Below, piece by piece: positions 7,322 to 17,334 of a stretch of 64,000 nucleotides of DNA (position 1 is the first letter of the stretch; each line of letters begins with the position of its first letter). The translations under genes were made by a program, and so were the position numbers. The notes under the pieces were generated by a model. The model had not been told where the DNA came from and made no database searches. It worked only from the letters and a program-made list of their open reading frames with translations. Origin of the DNA: Aphanomyces cochlioides (taxonomy: Eukaryota; Oomycota; Saprolegniomycetes; Saprolegniales; Verrucalvaceae); assembly GCA_019828595.1 (NCBI GenBank), contig JAHQRK010000004.1, positions 1,674,001 through 1,738,000 of the forward strand. Direction: 5' to 3'.

Positions 7322-10246
7322 ATGATGCACGACATTCGACCCCGGCAAGACAACAAACGTCTCGAGATCCCCCAACTCCAGCGTCGATTCAGTGAAGATT
7401 TGGTCCACGTCGTCGACGACAGCCACAAAGGCTTGCGCAAGAAAGAGCTGCAACGTCGATATAGCGAAGACTTTGGCGCGGATCTTCTCGCCGCGACGAA
7501 AACCCCGTCGAATCAACTCACCCCAGACAAAATCACATGCGACGTTATCACGTTCTTCCTCTCGATCTCGGAGCTCAACCTCCAAGGATCCGTCAGCACA
7601 ACGGATCAATTGATCCAAGGCGCCATGTCCTTCTTTGGAAGAAAAAAGCCCACGACGACGGCCCCTGCCAAGACTCAAATTCCCGAATCTCTCATTCACA
7701 TCGATCTACAAAGTCGGCTGAGAGAAACCTTGCCATTCCAGACCGAGAAGATCCGTAGTGCGAATCCGTCCTACTCGCTCGGTATCTCGATCCCGATCGT
7801 CGCCGAGGAAGTTAGTGTCCAAGTTCTATGCTTTAGCGTCGTCTTGAGCGAAGAAAATAACGGCAAGACAATCGCGTATGCTGAACTCCCTCTGAAGGAA
7901 CTTGTCCGCAAGTATATGAACGGCGCATCTGTCGTGAACCTCCCGTTGAAGTCGCTCACTGGACCCCTAAAGAAGAAACCCGCGCTCTTGACCATCAAAT
8001 TGGCACGCGTTGCGGCACAAAAACACATTCTCTTTTCGTCAGAAGACAAGATGATGCGGAGCTACGCGTTCTACAACGGCGAATACTCCACTCCCGTCAT
8101 TGCGACCGAAGAAGCAGAGGCAGTCGACAGTCATGCAATCGTGCCGGCATTATTCCTGAGCGAAATGGTGGCAGAAATGCAAGCAAGCTTGGATCTCTGG
8201 CATCTCCGTTATGAAACGAAGACACCTCGTGAAGTCGAAGTCCCCAGCAGCTTATTTCACAGTCACGATCCATCGCAAGAACGAGTGCTCCAAGATTTAC
8301 ATGCGCCGCTTGACATGATGTACGCATCGGGATTCCTCGAAGGTCATTTGACGGCGCTCGAGAAGCATGTTGCGGAAACTCGGGAAATGATGGGTCTGGC
8401 GGAAATCCTCGAGGAAAGCCACGTCATGTTCAAGTCAAGCTTGACCAAGGACAAGCGGGATACGCAAGCGATGGCAACGAACTTGTGTCTTTCTGTCTTT
8501 CGCCTGTACAAAAATGAAGAGAGTCCAGCGCTCCAACGCATGCGATCGCTCTCGATGGACTTGAACGACTCAGCCGACGTTGCTGCCACTGCTGCTGCTG
8601 CAGCGGTTGGAGGACCCGAGACGCCTTCCACACCGTCCATTCGATCAAGTCGCCGGGGACGTGATGATTTTCGCCGAGAAAAGAAGGAAAGATCCATATC
8701 GATTGACGAAACGATTCCAGTGGCTGCGCCGAAAGCCACGCCTCTCGTTGTGGACGTCGCAGTGGCACTCGTGACTTGCGGTGCACCATCAGCCGACGCG
8801 CTTGGCCTCGATGGAAACAATCTCGGACTGAAAGAACTTGAAGAAGAACTTGTCCAGATCGCCACGCAGCTACGCCACGCCATGCAAATGGAACTACCTG
8901 AACTCACGTCGAATGCAACCACGGGATCGTCGTCACTCTCGAGCCGCAAGTCTGAGGTCTCCTTGGACGATAACAACGAGGAAACGCGTTCGAGTTCGAA
9001 CGGATCAACGACGAGTGCGCCGAACGACGGCGATATGGAGAATATTCTGACGCGGTCGGCGCGAAAGCTCAACATCTCAGCGCTTGAAGGAGCGGCCAAG
9101 AAGATTTCCAAAGTACGAAGCGATTCCTTTGACTGGGTCAAGTCGCGCGTCCGAAGCGATTCCTTGGACTGGGGGAAATCGTCGTCGTCGTCTCGCGGCG
9201 GGGAGCTCTTGGCGTCGTCGCTCGTCGACTCGCCGGGCCATCACCAGGGTCTCTGGACGAAATGGGAGCAAACCAAGGCCAACTACATCTTCCGGAAGGT
9301 TATCTGCGTCTCGCAAGCCGTCACAGTCGTCGTCTCGGCCTTCCTCGCCAAGCTCGAGATGTGCCTTGAAGCTCCGATGGAACTCGAGCAACTGTCGCGC
9401 ATTGGTTTCCTCCTCGGCTGGGAATGTCTCCTCTTCTCCCAAGGCAAGGAACTCCGCATGCTCTCGGACACGTACGTGGCCGTGAAGGCTCTCGAGCGCT
9501 TCTCGATCATCCTCGTCCGTCAGGAAGGCTCGACGCCTCGTGTGTCCTTCCCCACTGCAACCTACATCCAAGTAGCCGTTCCCTCGAGTGTCTTTGATGT
9601 TCTTCCTGCTGCGCTGCAAGCTGGCGGCCGCATTTCGGTCCACACGGTTGTCTTTACCCAAGGCCTCCATGAGATGCAAAACATTGCCAACTTTGTCAAC
9701 GCCAGTGGGTCCCAACTCCAAGGCACGATCAACCGCGAGAGTTTCCAGGCGCTCCAGCGATACCACCGTGCGTTCCTCGACATGCAGACCGAGATGGATG
9801 TCCCCGCGCGCTCTCGACTCACCAACGAATCCATGCTGGAATCGCTCATGCCGCTCGTGGGCCGCAATGCCAAACAGACCAAAGTCTTGGCTGCAACCAA
9901 TACACTTATGCTCCTCGAAGCTGCTGATATCGTACGGCGGCTCAATGGCATGCGTGTCACGTGCTGTCCGACGGGTGCAGATCAAACAGCAATGTCTGCC
10001 ACACTCGAACAAGCGCGCGTGCTGTACTCGAAGCGGACAGCGAACGGCAACGCCAGCACGGAAGATGTTGACGTGCTCAAGCCGATTGCCAACATCATGC
10101 GCGAATACGGCGTCCGCATCGCGATTGCCATGAAGAACACAGGTCGCTTCGAATACGCCTTCAACTCGATCCAACGCAAGCTGCTGCCCGATCTCTACCG
10201 CCCGCCCATGTCGACGATCCAAGAAATGACGTCGGCCTTCTTTTAA
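7322..10246 (+). CDS. INPP4-like inositol polyphosphate 4-phosphatase relative, catalytic Arg missing
   Basis: This is an intronless frame of 974 residues. The N-terminal third (about 55-235) looks like a C2-type beta domain (ALLTIKLARVAA at its end). A disordered Ser/Arg-rich middle (about 420-620) carries two near-identical repeats (KVRSDSFDWVKS and RVRSDSLDWGKS). The C-terminal part (about 650-974) matches type I/II inositol-3,4-bisphosphate 4-phosphatases, ending in a block equivalent to their catalytic loop: VTCCPTGADQTAMSATLEQA near residues 879-898. In active INPP4 enzymes this is CKSAKDRT, a CX5R motif; here the Arg position (residue 888, bases 9983-9985) is Gln and the Lys residues are gone. 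The fold is probably kept but activity probably lost, so a lipid-binding or scaffold role is inferred. Confidence 0.8.
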   Translation: MMHDIRPRQDNKRLEIPQLQRRFSEDLVHVVDDSHKGLRKKELQRRYSEDFGADLLAATKTPSNQLTPDKITCDVITFFLSISELNLQGSVSTTDQLIQGAMSFFGRKKPTTTAPAKTQIPESLIHIDLQSRLRETLPFQTEKIRSANPSYSLGISIPIVAEEVSVQVLCFSVVLSEENNGKTIAYAELPLKELVRKYMNGASVVNLPLKSLTGPLKKKPALLTIKLARVAAQKHILFSSEDKMMRSYAFYNGEYSTPVIATEEAEAVDSHAIVPALFLSEMVAEMQASLDLWHLRYETKTPREVEVPSSLFHSHDPSQERVLQDLHAPLDMMYASGFLEGHLTALEKHVAETREMMGLAEILEESHVMFKSSLTKDKRDTQAMATNLCLSVFRLYKNEESPALQRMRSLSMDLNDSADVAATAAAAAVGGPETPSTPSIRSSRRGRDDFRREKKERSISIDETIPVAAPKATPLVVDVAVALVTCGAPSADALGLDGNNLGLKELEEELVQIATQLRHAMQMELPELTSNATTGSSSLSSRKSEVSLDDNNEETRSSSNGSTTSAPNDGDMENILTRSARKLNISALEGAAKKISKVRSDSFDWVKSRVRSDSLDWGKSSSSSRGGELLASSLVDSPGHHQGLWTKWEQTKANYIFRKVICVSQAVTVVVSAFLAKLEMCLEAPMELEQLSRIGFLLGWECLLFSQGKELRMLSDTYVAVKALERFSIILVRQEGSTPRVSFPTATYIQVAVPSSVFDVLPAALQAGGRISVHTVVFTQGLHEMQNIANFVNASGSQLQGTINRESFQALQRYHRAFLDMQTEMDVPARSRLTNESMLESLMPLVGRNAKQTKVLAATNTLMLLEAADIVRRLNGMRVTCCPTGADQTAMSATLEQARVLYSKRTANGNASTEDVDVLKPIANIMREYGVRIAIAMKNTGRFEYAFNSIQRKLLPDLYRPPMSTIQEMTSAFF

Positions 10247-10289
10247 TCACGAGGACTGCAACTCGTAAGCTAAGATAATTGTATCTATT

Positions 10290-10603
10290 TGATTGGTTGA
10301 AAATAAAATGTTTTCTCGATTCTGATTGGTTGAAAATAAAATTACAGATTAATTCCAAAATAGTTAAATTTATGTTTTGTCAAACTTCTTGCGATTGATC
10401 TGCTCGTTAACTATCAGCTCGTTCAATAGATTTGCGAGTGCAGATTTTAAGTTGCTATGCCACAAGTGTGAAAGAGACACAAAGAATTGCATAAGGTTTC
10501 GTGGTGAATGTTGTTGATATTTTTATTTTCTAATTATGTGATTGGCTGAAATATTTTATGAATTATTTTGATTGGCTGTAATTTATTTTGGATTTATCCG
10601 GAT
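10290..10603. promoter_or_regulatory. CCAAT boxes and a TATCCGGAT motif upstream of the ODR4-like gene
   Basis: Two direct copies of the 20-base TGATTGGTTGAAAATAAAAT lie at 10290-10309 and 10323-10342, 33 bases apart. Further TGATTGGCT/GATTGGCTG boxes lie near 10540 and 10570, and TATCCGGAT lies at 10595-10603, 46 bases before the ODR4-like start codon. The same two motif classes recur in other intergenic regions of the window. Function as promoter elements is inferred from position. Confidence 0.5.
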
Positions 10604-10648
10604 GATACAACCTGAAGATGACATCAACCGACAAAGCAGCACAACGCA

Positions 10649-11983
10649 ATGACCAGCATGAAATGCATCGCGGATGTCGGGATTGAGAAGTACTTGAAGG
10701 ACACGAGAGGTTTTGAAGTGGGGTTGTTAATCGGTCAAGTCAATGGAAAGCTTGGCAGCGATGTCATCTTGACGGCTGTCCCGACGCCACCCGAGACACG
10801 TAACTCCAACAATCTTTCGTATCTTAACTGGTCGATGTGTAGATGACAGCCCGCTCAACAAGCTCCAAGATCTATCTATCGAATGGATGATGCTCCATGC
10901 GAAGCAAGTCCTAGCGTGGCTGCCTGGTGGCATCGATTGTATCGGTGTCTATATTGCCACCAAGGAAGATCCAACACAAGTGTTCACCGCCGTTCAATTG
11001 TATCTCCGAGCTCTCGACGACATAAAACGTAGCTTGAATTGGCTTCAAGACGCTCGCGACGAATGGAGCACCATGTACGTCGTCGTGAGCACTACAGGTG
11101 GACCCATTTCGAGCCGTGTGGCATACAAGGTTGAGTTATTGTGTCGCCATCTCTCTACTCAAAACTTGTCGTTGGATCACATTCCTCAGACTCCTGTCGA
11201 GATCAAATGGCAATCCACAACTGGCATACTGCAGAGATTCACTGCGTCGATTGAGCTACATCAAGAGTTTGCCACGACGTCTGACGCAGTTGTGGCAAAC
11301 TTGCGAGCTCGCCTGATCCACCAAGCCAAGCAGGTTGAGGATGCGCTAGCTGTCCCTGGCGATGACGGCAATACTGTGATATTCCTCTCACGTCCAGGCC
11401 ACGACGATCCGCCCTCTTCGTCGAGATCCAAGTCGTCTGATGGCGCTGTTGCCGTTCTCCTTGGTGGCATCTCGTGCGTTGCCTACGTTCCTGCCAAGGC
11501 CAAGCAACACGAAGTGGCCGCAGCGTATCTAAAGCAAGATTTCCTCAAGAGCGTCGCGATTCGAATGGATTTGCTTGACGAGGGCCTTGCGCACAACGAC
11601 AGCAGTACGTCAATCTCTCTCGTTGGTGGCTAATGCAGCTCTTGTTTGCAGACACGTCATCTCCTCGGACGAACCTCGTCTTGGCGCGCCGAGCGTCATT
11701 TCCATGGATTAGCTGTAGCATTGCGTCGGATTTCACGGGACTTGTGCATGCTCTCCCTGGCGAAACGCTTGGAGAATGCCAAGGCAACGTGTGTGAATTC
11801 CTCAGCAGCAGCATTGATGACGTCGCGATGTCCTGGCTCGAAGACGAGCCGACGACGACAGCGGACGATGACATTGACACATCAGAAGAAAAGAAAACCG
11901 TGGACGCGCCACCCATGTATTTGCTTACAGCTCTCGCCGTCCTCCTGATCGCGCTTGCGTTGCTCGTCCTCGACGTGGTCTAG
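10649..11983 (+). CDS. ODR4-like membrane protein
   Basis: Three exons join in frame: 10649-10799, 10843-11604 and 11652-11983 (introns of 43 and 47 bases). The protein of about 414 residues shows the ODR4 pattern: an N-terminal GLLIGQVNGK segment, a HAKQVLAWLPGGIDCIGVYI block typical of the family, and a single C-terminal membrane helix (MYLLTALAVLLIALALLVLD). ODR4 proteins are ER tail-anchored partners that help G-protein-coupled receptors reach cilia in animals; in this organism the cargo is unknown. A TATCCGGAT motif lies 46 bases upstream. Its end is 37 bases from the convergent gene. The ends of the exons are well supported by frame continuity. Confidence 0.8.
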
Positions 11984-12020
11984 ATGCAACAATTCGTGTA
12001 TAAATAAGGTGTAAATAACG

Positions 12021-12602
12021 CTAGTAGAGCGCACTAAAGTTCCACTCGACGGGGCGGGCCAGTTCGAGTTTCTCCGTCGTGAAGTCAACATACGTGTGGC
12101 GAAGCAACGTGTCGGGGTCGTCTTCGTGTTCGTCTTCAGGGTATCCAGGCGTGGTGGCACTGCACGCTTTGCTAGATGGTTCATTCTTGGGTTCATCAGC
12201 TGGAGGAGCTGGTTGCTTGCAAGCATCCTGCACGGCACGGATCGAGTCGGTGACGGCAAGGAGATAGGCCGAGTTGGACTGGCAGTCGAGTGAGCAGTGG
12301 GCGGCACAAGGACTGAGCGATTTGAGGTAAATATGTTTGCAGTTTCGGCACAGCGCGCGCTTGGTATCCCAAGGACACGGTCGGTTGCTGCGTGGATGTT
12401 GTGGATTGGAATGGTCGTCGTCGGTTGAATTCGCTCGCGGACGGGGATGCACGCTCATCGCTGGATTGTCGTTTGTCATCGTCGTCGTGTAATCCATCGC
12501 GTCGTGTGTGTCTGGGCACGATTGTGTCTGTCGAAAGATGCCGTGGATCCACGCGTCGAACATTCGAGCTCGACGACGCAATTTATAGAATGGAGAGGCC
12601 AA
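12021..12602 (-). CDS. Hypothetical protein with a Cys/His cluster
   Basis: This is a single frame of 193 residues. The N-terminus (FYKLRRRARMFDAWIHGIFR) is basic and helical. The middle has CRNCKHIYLKSLSPCAAHC followed by SLDC, a possible small zinc-binding cluster. The C-terminus is acidic (EDEHEDDPDTLLRHTYVDF). I do not recognise the family. The clean frame, ordinary composition and position 37 bases from the convergent ODR4-like stop support a real gene. An upstream exon is possible, as the region before 12602 has no clear promoter. Confidence 0.6.
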   Translation of the reverse strand: MASPFYKLRRRARMFDAWIHGIFRQTQSCPDTHDAMDYTTTMTNDNPAMSVHPRPRANSTDDDHSNPQHPRSNRPCPWDTKRALCRNCKHIYLKSLSPCAAHCSLDCQSNSAYLLAVTDSIRAVQDACKQPAPPADEPKNEPSSKACSATTPGYPEDEHEDDPDTLLRHTYVDFTTEKLELARPVEWNFSALY

Positions 12603-14760
12603 CGACCGCCCTCAAAGCAACTTGTCATCGAAAAAAAAGTACACGTAGCCGTTGAAGAAGCTCGAGCCATTGAAACGCCTCGATTCCTTGAAGCATGCTG
12701 TTTCGCCGATTCCACATGGCGGCGTGGCCCCTACTTGGGTCCACCCGTTCCCTTCGTCAAGTCAACAAGTCTCTTGACTTGCACCTGATTAAATTCCCCA
12801 CGCACGCACGCGTAGCTTCTCTCCTTTATAACAGCGCGGAGGAGGAGCACGAGACGGCAGCGGCGGATCGTCGACGTTTCACCATATCCAACTTGTATTG
12901 TCTGGCGCCATCTTGGAGTATTTTTACAACGATGTGTTGATGCAATTGTAATAAGTCCGTGTCTACATTCGCACTTTACAGGACTTTTATATGGATTAAA
13001 GTAAAGGAAGCTTGAATCGAACTTTAGCGAGAAAGGACGGTTCCCTCTCCACGGCAGCCACGAGAGCATGAAACGCCAACCCCAAGCGAGTGTCCTGTCG
13101 TATGATGCGGAAACTGGAGATCGCTGTTGCATCATCCCAGTCTGTTCGGAGCGTTATGTTCGAGCAGTCCCATCCTCGAGAGTTGGAGCTGAAACGCTCA
13201 CTCGCCTTCGTCGTCATCTATCGAGTTGACACGACGTCCGCGCCGATTTCTCCTTGATGCCGATGCCGGATCTGTCTACCATGTATGTACCGGTAGGAAT
13301 CGGAACAAGCATGAAGAAGAGCGTCGCTGTTGGCTTCGAAGGGTGTGAGGGGGAGGAGAGTTTCATAGCACATCGTTTGTGGATGGGTGTGCCATCAACT
13401 TTGTCACGACTTGGGATTTGTATACAAGGGGCAACGAAACCACATGGAAGAGCGCCCCATGGGTGTATGACAGGCCACCAGCAGGCAGCCACCGACTGAT
13501 TTCAATCGGTGAGAAGAGGCGGAAGTGACTTAGGAGGATGGCCATATGACCGAGATGACTTCGTTTCGCTGGTGCCATTTGCGACCGCCGAGGCGATTCT
13601 TGACGGTGTATGCTGAGGAGCAGAGCAAGAAGGAAGGTTGGGTCAGAGGACGGGAAGTAAAGCCACGCGGCTCGATGGGGAAGAGCTGGGGAAAATGCTT
13701 GGACGAGCAGTAATTCCAGCAGTGCTCCCAGTGCGACAATCCACACTTCAACGGAGGGGAAGCTAACCTTCCCCTCTCGCCATCAAGAAATTGGATGAGC
13801 CGACTGACTTGGGTGCTCGTCAGTGTGATCAATGGCTGCAAGGCGATGTCAAATCAGACAAAACGCGGGTGGACGCAGCATGCAATGCATCACGCGTCGA
13901 TTCCAAGACGGAGACTCTTGAAAAGCGATCACGAGACTCGTCCTCAGATGACACAGTGGACGGACGAGACGATCGGAGCAACTGTACCAGTGATACACGT
14001 CTTTCTGATGGACTGGCCTGAATGCATTACGCCCAACGCTGCCCCGTTTATTGTACTCAGAGCGCTCGCTTGCCTCCGCTCTTCCACAACCAAAGTTTGC
14101 CTCAGAGTTGTATCGAGGTGAATGCGACGGTGCCTTCGACATCACTGGAGGACCACCCCAGAAAGAGATGGCGACGCTACATACTATAGGACGCATATTC
14201 GGAATCAGCAACTTGGCGAGGAGCAAGCATGACTGTGATCAATGCACTTTGAACCTTCCAAGCCACAGACAGGGGGGCATACGAGCATGTTGGGAAGCTC
14301 ATTTTGTCGTAATTCTTTCTGTCCTGCATATATTTCCCAATACAAATGTAGGCATTCGTATCTAAGTACATTTCAAAAATAAATATAAAATTTCTCTAAT
14401 GTAGTATGACATCAAAATACCGGTAGATCCATGACTATGAAAATTACATAATTCAGATTGATTCTATTTCTGGCTTATTCCTGCTTATTTTCTTTAGATA
14501 CAAAACAAACGAATTCATTAATTTAGTTCGTTTTGCTACCATAGTAAAAACCAGTGTATTCCCAAGCGTCATCTTTCGCGCATTTTGATTGGTCCACGGA
14601 GATATTGTCAAGTCGATTCCAATTTTCCGTCCTCAGGAGAATGGAATAGCCTAGTCAAATGGTTTAGAGAATCGCCTAGCCAATCAAATCGCTTCGTCTA
14701 GTTTTTAATTGATCAATCAAATCGTCACCTCATATTCTTTTCCATCAGACGGCGATATCC
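12603..14760. other. Gene-poor stretch with only unsupported frames
   Basis: Several frames of 60-130 codons exist on both strands (for example minus 12996-13217 and minus 13363-13746, plus 13795-14121), but they overlap, change frame within short distances and match nothing I recognise. They may be remnants of decayed genes. From about 14380 the DNA becomes AT-rich with several TGATTGG/CCAATCA boxes (14587, 14680, 14715), which may belong to the left flank of the second mobile element. Confidence 0.5.
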
Positions 14761-15752
14761 ATGCAAGAAAGCTCCGCACCGTCAATACACAGATACAACA
14801 CACGCTCGTCGCAGTCGCCTCCACAAGTGCCCCATGCTCAGTTAGTGCGCAGTGTTGTATCAAGTCATTTGTACCAAATGCGAGCAGATGTCGTGGTGAA
14901 GGAGACTGTGTACGGTCGGGATCATAATGGCAAGCGACTGCAACCCCAAGTCTTTGAAGGCGCTTCATGGGAAGCGATAAGAGAGTCAGTCTTCGAATTC
15001 GCTCGTCCACACAAAAAATCACTTGTCAATCACGTCTCCAGCCCCCGTGAATGGTCAGTGTCCCCTGATGGGCCAATTTTGGGTGATTTTGAACTCTTCA
15101 TCACAATCAAAATGGGAAAAAACCATTTCAAACCACAGTCAAGCACTCAAGCCCAACAATATCTTGTGGATCACGTGAACAAGACATTCACAATTGCAAT
15201 CTTCAAGTGGGGTTGTCATATACATTCAGCTGCAGATCTTGTCGAATTTCAAGCCCAGTGTGTGGAACCAAGTATTCAAGATCGTGCCGGCGCGGCAGCA
15301 GAATTATTGCATCAGCAAATGATTGCATCACTCAAAGCGCATTGGGGTGAAGTTTATTCGGCGTACGAGTGAACTTGGCGTATCTGGGCTACTCAAATAT
15401 TGAAAAGACCATCACACGAGCATGACGTGCTTGTGGAGCGTCCGCCTCCCCATTGTTGATTCATTTATTCGACTCAGTTCCTCGTGGAGCTCAGATGAGA
15501 AACAACAGTCTACGTCAGAGTCTCACATTGGCTCGTGATGTTGTGGATGCATGCATGGAGGATGTCAGTATTATCATGGATAAAATCATGGATGTATCGT
15601 CAAGGGTCGAATCGTGCTTGCAAATGCTGAAGACAAAAAAACGAATCATTGAAAGCTTCTGTCGTGAAGTTGAGCCCCAACGCGGTGATGGAGTAGCATT
15701 AAGCGATTATTTCAATAGTATCCCAAACTTGAGCGACGTAGAACATGAATAA
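14761..15752 (+). pseudogene. Accessory protein of the DD34E element, broken copy
   Basis: The first 203 codons (14761-15369) are open and end in TGA at 15370-15372. Reading on in the same frame gives TWRIWATQILKRP, which aligns with NWQIWANFIQSK of the intact copy, so the stop interrupts coding sequence. Near 15455 the frame must shift by one base to continue with LIHLFDSVPRGAQ and a C-terminal coiled-coil-like part ending at 15752. An intron spanning the region is less likely, because the sequence inside it still resembles the relative. The N-terminal half is strongly diverged from copy 1; DRAGAA is kept. Confidence 0.65.
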
Positions 15753-15779
15753 TGCTCTTCTTGATGAAAGCTTCATGAT

Positions 15780-16898
15780 TTATTGCTCATTATCCTCGTG
15801 CTTTATCTCGACTTCTTCACTAAAGTCAACAAAACCCAAAAGACTATCGTTGAGATTTGTTTTCGATACATAGATTGCATTCGACAAGTTCTTAGCATGA
15901 TCGAAGCGTCCCTGTGTTGTATAACCACAGTGCTCGAAAATGCCTGTCAAGTCATAGTTCTTAAATTGATTAATGACAACTAGGATGAAAGGAAGGTGCA
16001 CTTTCGTTGAATTCTCAACATAGTGCCTTCGAAATGCCCTCTTGACCAACCCAAAAACATATTCGATTGGATTGTAAAACGGACAGTAAGCTGGAAGGAA
16101 GATTGGTACAATCCCAAGTGACCGCAGAAAGTAAACAATGTCGGCTTGACAATGAATACTTGCACCATCTAAAATCCAAATGGATCCTTTTCCAGGATAA
16201 TCAGAGCACTTCTCCACTTGTACAGCACAACATTTCACGAACTCATGACGATCAAAAGTGCCCAAAATGTTGAAAATTTGGGTGATTCCAGACTTGTCAA
16301 CGAAACAAAATCGCGGCTTCCTGTCAAATTCACCGCGAAAGCATAGTTTCTGACCCTTGATCGCGTATCCACGCTTTCGAAGCATGCCCCTGAAGTCGAA
16401 ACTTACTTCATCCAACAACTGGATGTTGTAATGGGACCAGTCGATCGATGAAAGCTCTTCAAAGAAACGAAATATGTCAGCTTGACGAACATGCATCGCT
16501 CTTCGTTCCAAGACTTTCCAAGTAAATCCATGATCATGAATGATTTTCCAGACAGTTGAGACCGAGATGCGTATTTTGAAATGTCCCTCAAAATCTCGCT
16601 TCGCTTCGTCCAGAAAAGCAATTGGGTTGGTTGTGTAGTAATTGATGATCCATTGCTTTTGCTCTTCATTGAACTTTCGTAGGGTAGAATTGTTCTGACG
16701 CCGGTAGTCGGACGTCTTCTCGTAGCGCTCAATCCAGTTGCTTATCGTGCGAACAGACTTACCAAACAGACGAGCTATGGCACTCCTCTTGACGCCGAGG
16801 AAATAGAAAGCATAAAGCGCATGCATCACCGTGTTTCTTGACGCATGCTGACCTTGGACATCATTGACTTTTGGAAATGTTCTTTCTACTGAGCTCAA
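15780..16898 (-). CDS. DD34E transposase of the Tc1/mariner-IS630 superfamily (intact)
   Basis: This intact frame of 372 residues cuts and joins transposon ends in the nucleus by the DDE mechanism. Residues about 20-60 form a helix-turn-helix (IARLFGKSVRTISNWIERYE), followed by a second DNA-binding segment (STVWKIIHDHGFTWKVLERR). The catalytic residues are Asp163 (LLDEVSF), Asp244 (WILDGASIHC) and Glu279 (CPFYNPIEYVFG), with 34 residues between the last two, the Tc1-type DD34E spacing. All three motifs are complete, so the protein could be active. It is clearly related to the frameshifted copy at 5351-6408 but diverged. It lies convergent to the accessory gene. Confidence 0.92.
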   Translation of the reverse strand: MSSVERTFPKVNDVQGQHASRNTVMHALYAFYFLGVKRSAIARLFGKSVRTISNWIERYEKTSDYRRQNNSTLRKFNEEQKQWIINYYTTNPIAFLDEAKRDFEGHFKIRISVSTVWKIIHDHGFTWKVLERRAMHVRQADIFRFFEELSSIDWSHYNIQLLDEVSFDFRGMLRKRGYAIKGQKLCFRGEFDRKPRFCFVDKSGITQIFNILGTFDRHEFVKCCAVQVEKCSDYPGKGSIWILDGASIHCQADIVYFLRSLGIVPIFLPAYCPFYNPIEYVFGLVKRAFRRHYVENSTKVHLPFILVVINQFKNYDLTGIFEHCGYTTQGRFDHAKNLSNAIYVSKTNLNDSLLGFVDFSEEVEIKHEDNEQ

Positions 16899-17334
16899 AA
16901 ATATTGGTTAAAATATAGTATACAATTTTAAAGATATCTCATGACATTCTGTGGCCATTTTGAAAATCGACTTGATTGGGCATATTCAGGCCAAATTGAC
17001 AATATATACTGCCCTTGACAAAGACAAGACAAAACTCCATGGCACCTAGTAAATCTGGATCATCCACACAGTGGACGGGTTGCTGGATAGATAAGACTCA
17101 GCCAGACAGATCCCACAAGAGTTATCTTCTAAACGCAGCGGTCTGTGCCCTAGATGACTAGCAGAAATGACCAGAGCGCATGAGAGAGCGGATGATAGAT
17201 CCAAGCTGGATATCATGGATTTTCTCGTATAGACCAATCAGAGCGTACTATTGGGTTTAATTTAAGCCAATAGAATGGCGTTATTTTGTTTGCTTATGTT
17301 CTCAAGCAAAAAATACAAGTGCGAACGACGACGC
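16899..17334. other. Right flank of copy 2 and upstream region of the myotubularin gene
   Basis: The region contains GATTGGGC, CCAATCAGAG (17233) and CCAATAGAA (17266), fitting CCAAT-type boxes 60-100 bases before the start of the next gene. No other feature is seen. Confidence 0.4.

Larger units (their letters stand above)
14761..17040. mobile_element. Two-gene Tc1/mariner-IS630-type DNA transposon, copy 2
   Basis: This copy has the same convergent layout as copy 1: a plus-strand accessory gene (broken) and a minus-strand transposase (intact) with 27 bases between their stops. The right end may lie near CAAAACTCCA at 17030-17039, which resembles the CAAAACTCCAG at the right end of copy 1. 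The left end is unresolved and may reach about 14540. The intact transposase means this copy could supply the enzyme for others if expressed. Confidence 0.65.

Noticed and set aside
9077..10222. Minus-strand frame of 381 codons opposite the INPP4-like gene
   Set aside because: It has shadow-type composition (His/Arg/Glu-rich) and no motif, while the plus strand has clear family motifs.
13791..13900. Plus-strand segment resembling the N-terminal helix of fructose-1,6-bisphosphatase (SVINGCKAMSNQTKR)
   Set aside because: Only about 17 residues look similar, and none of the later conserved motifs of the enzyme is found in any frame nearby.
15369..15480. Intron in the accessory gene of element copy 2 (GTGAAC...CTCAG)
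   Set aside because: The supposed intron still encodes sequence similar to copy 1 (W-x-IWA), so a stop plus frameshift in a decayed gene is more likely.
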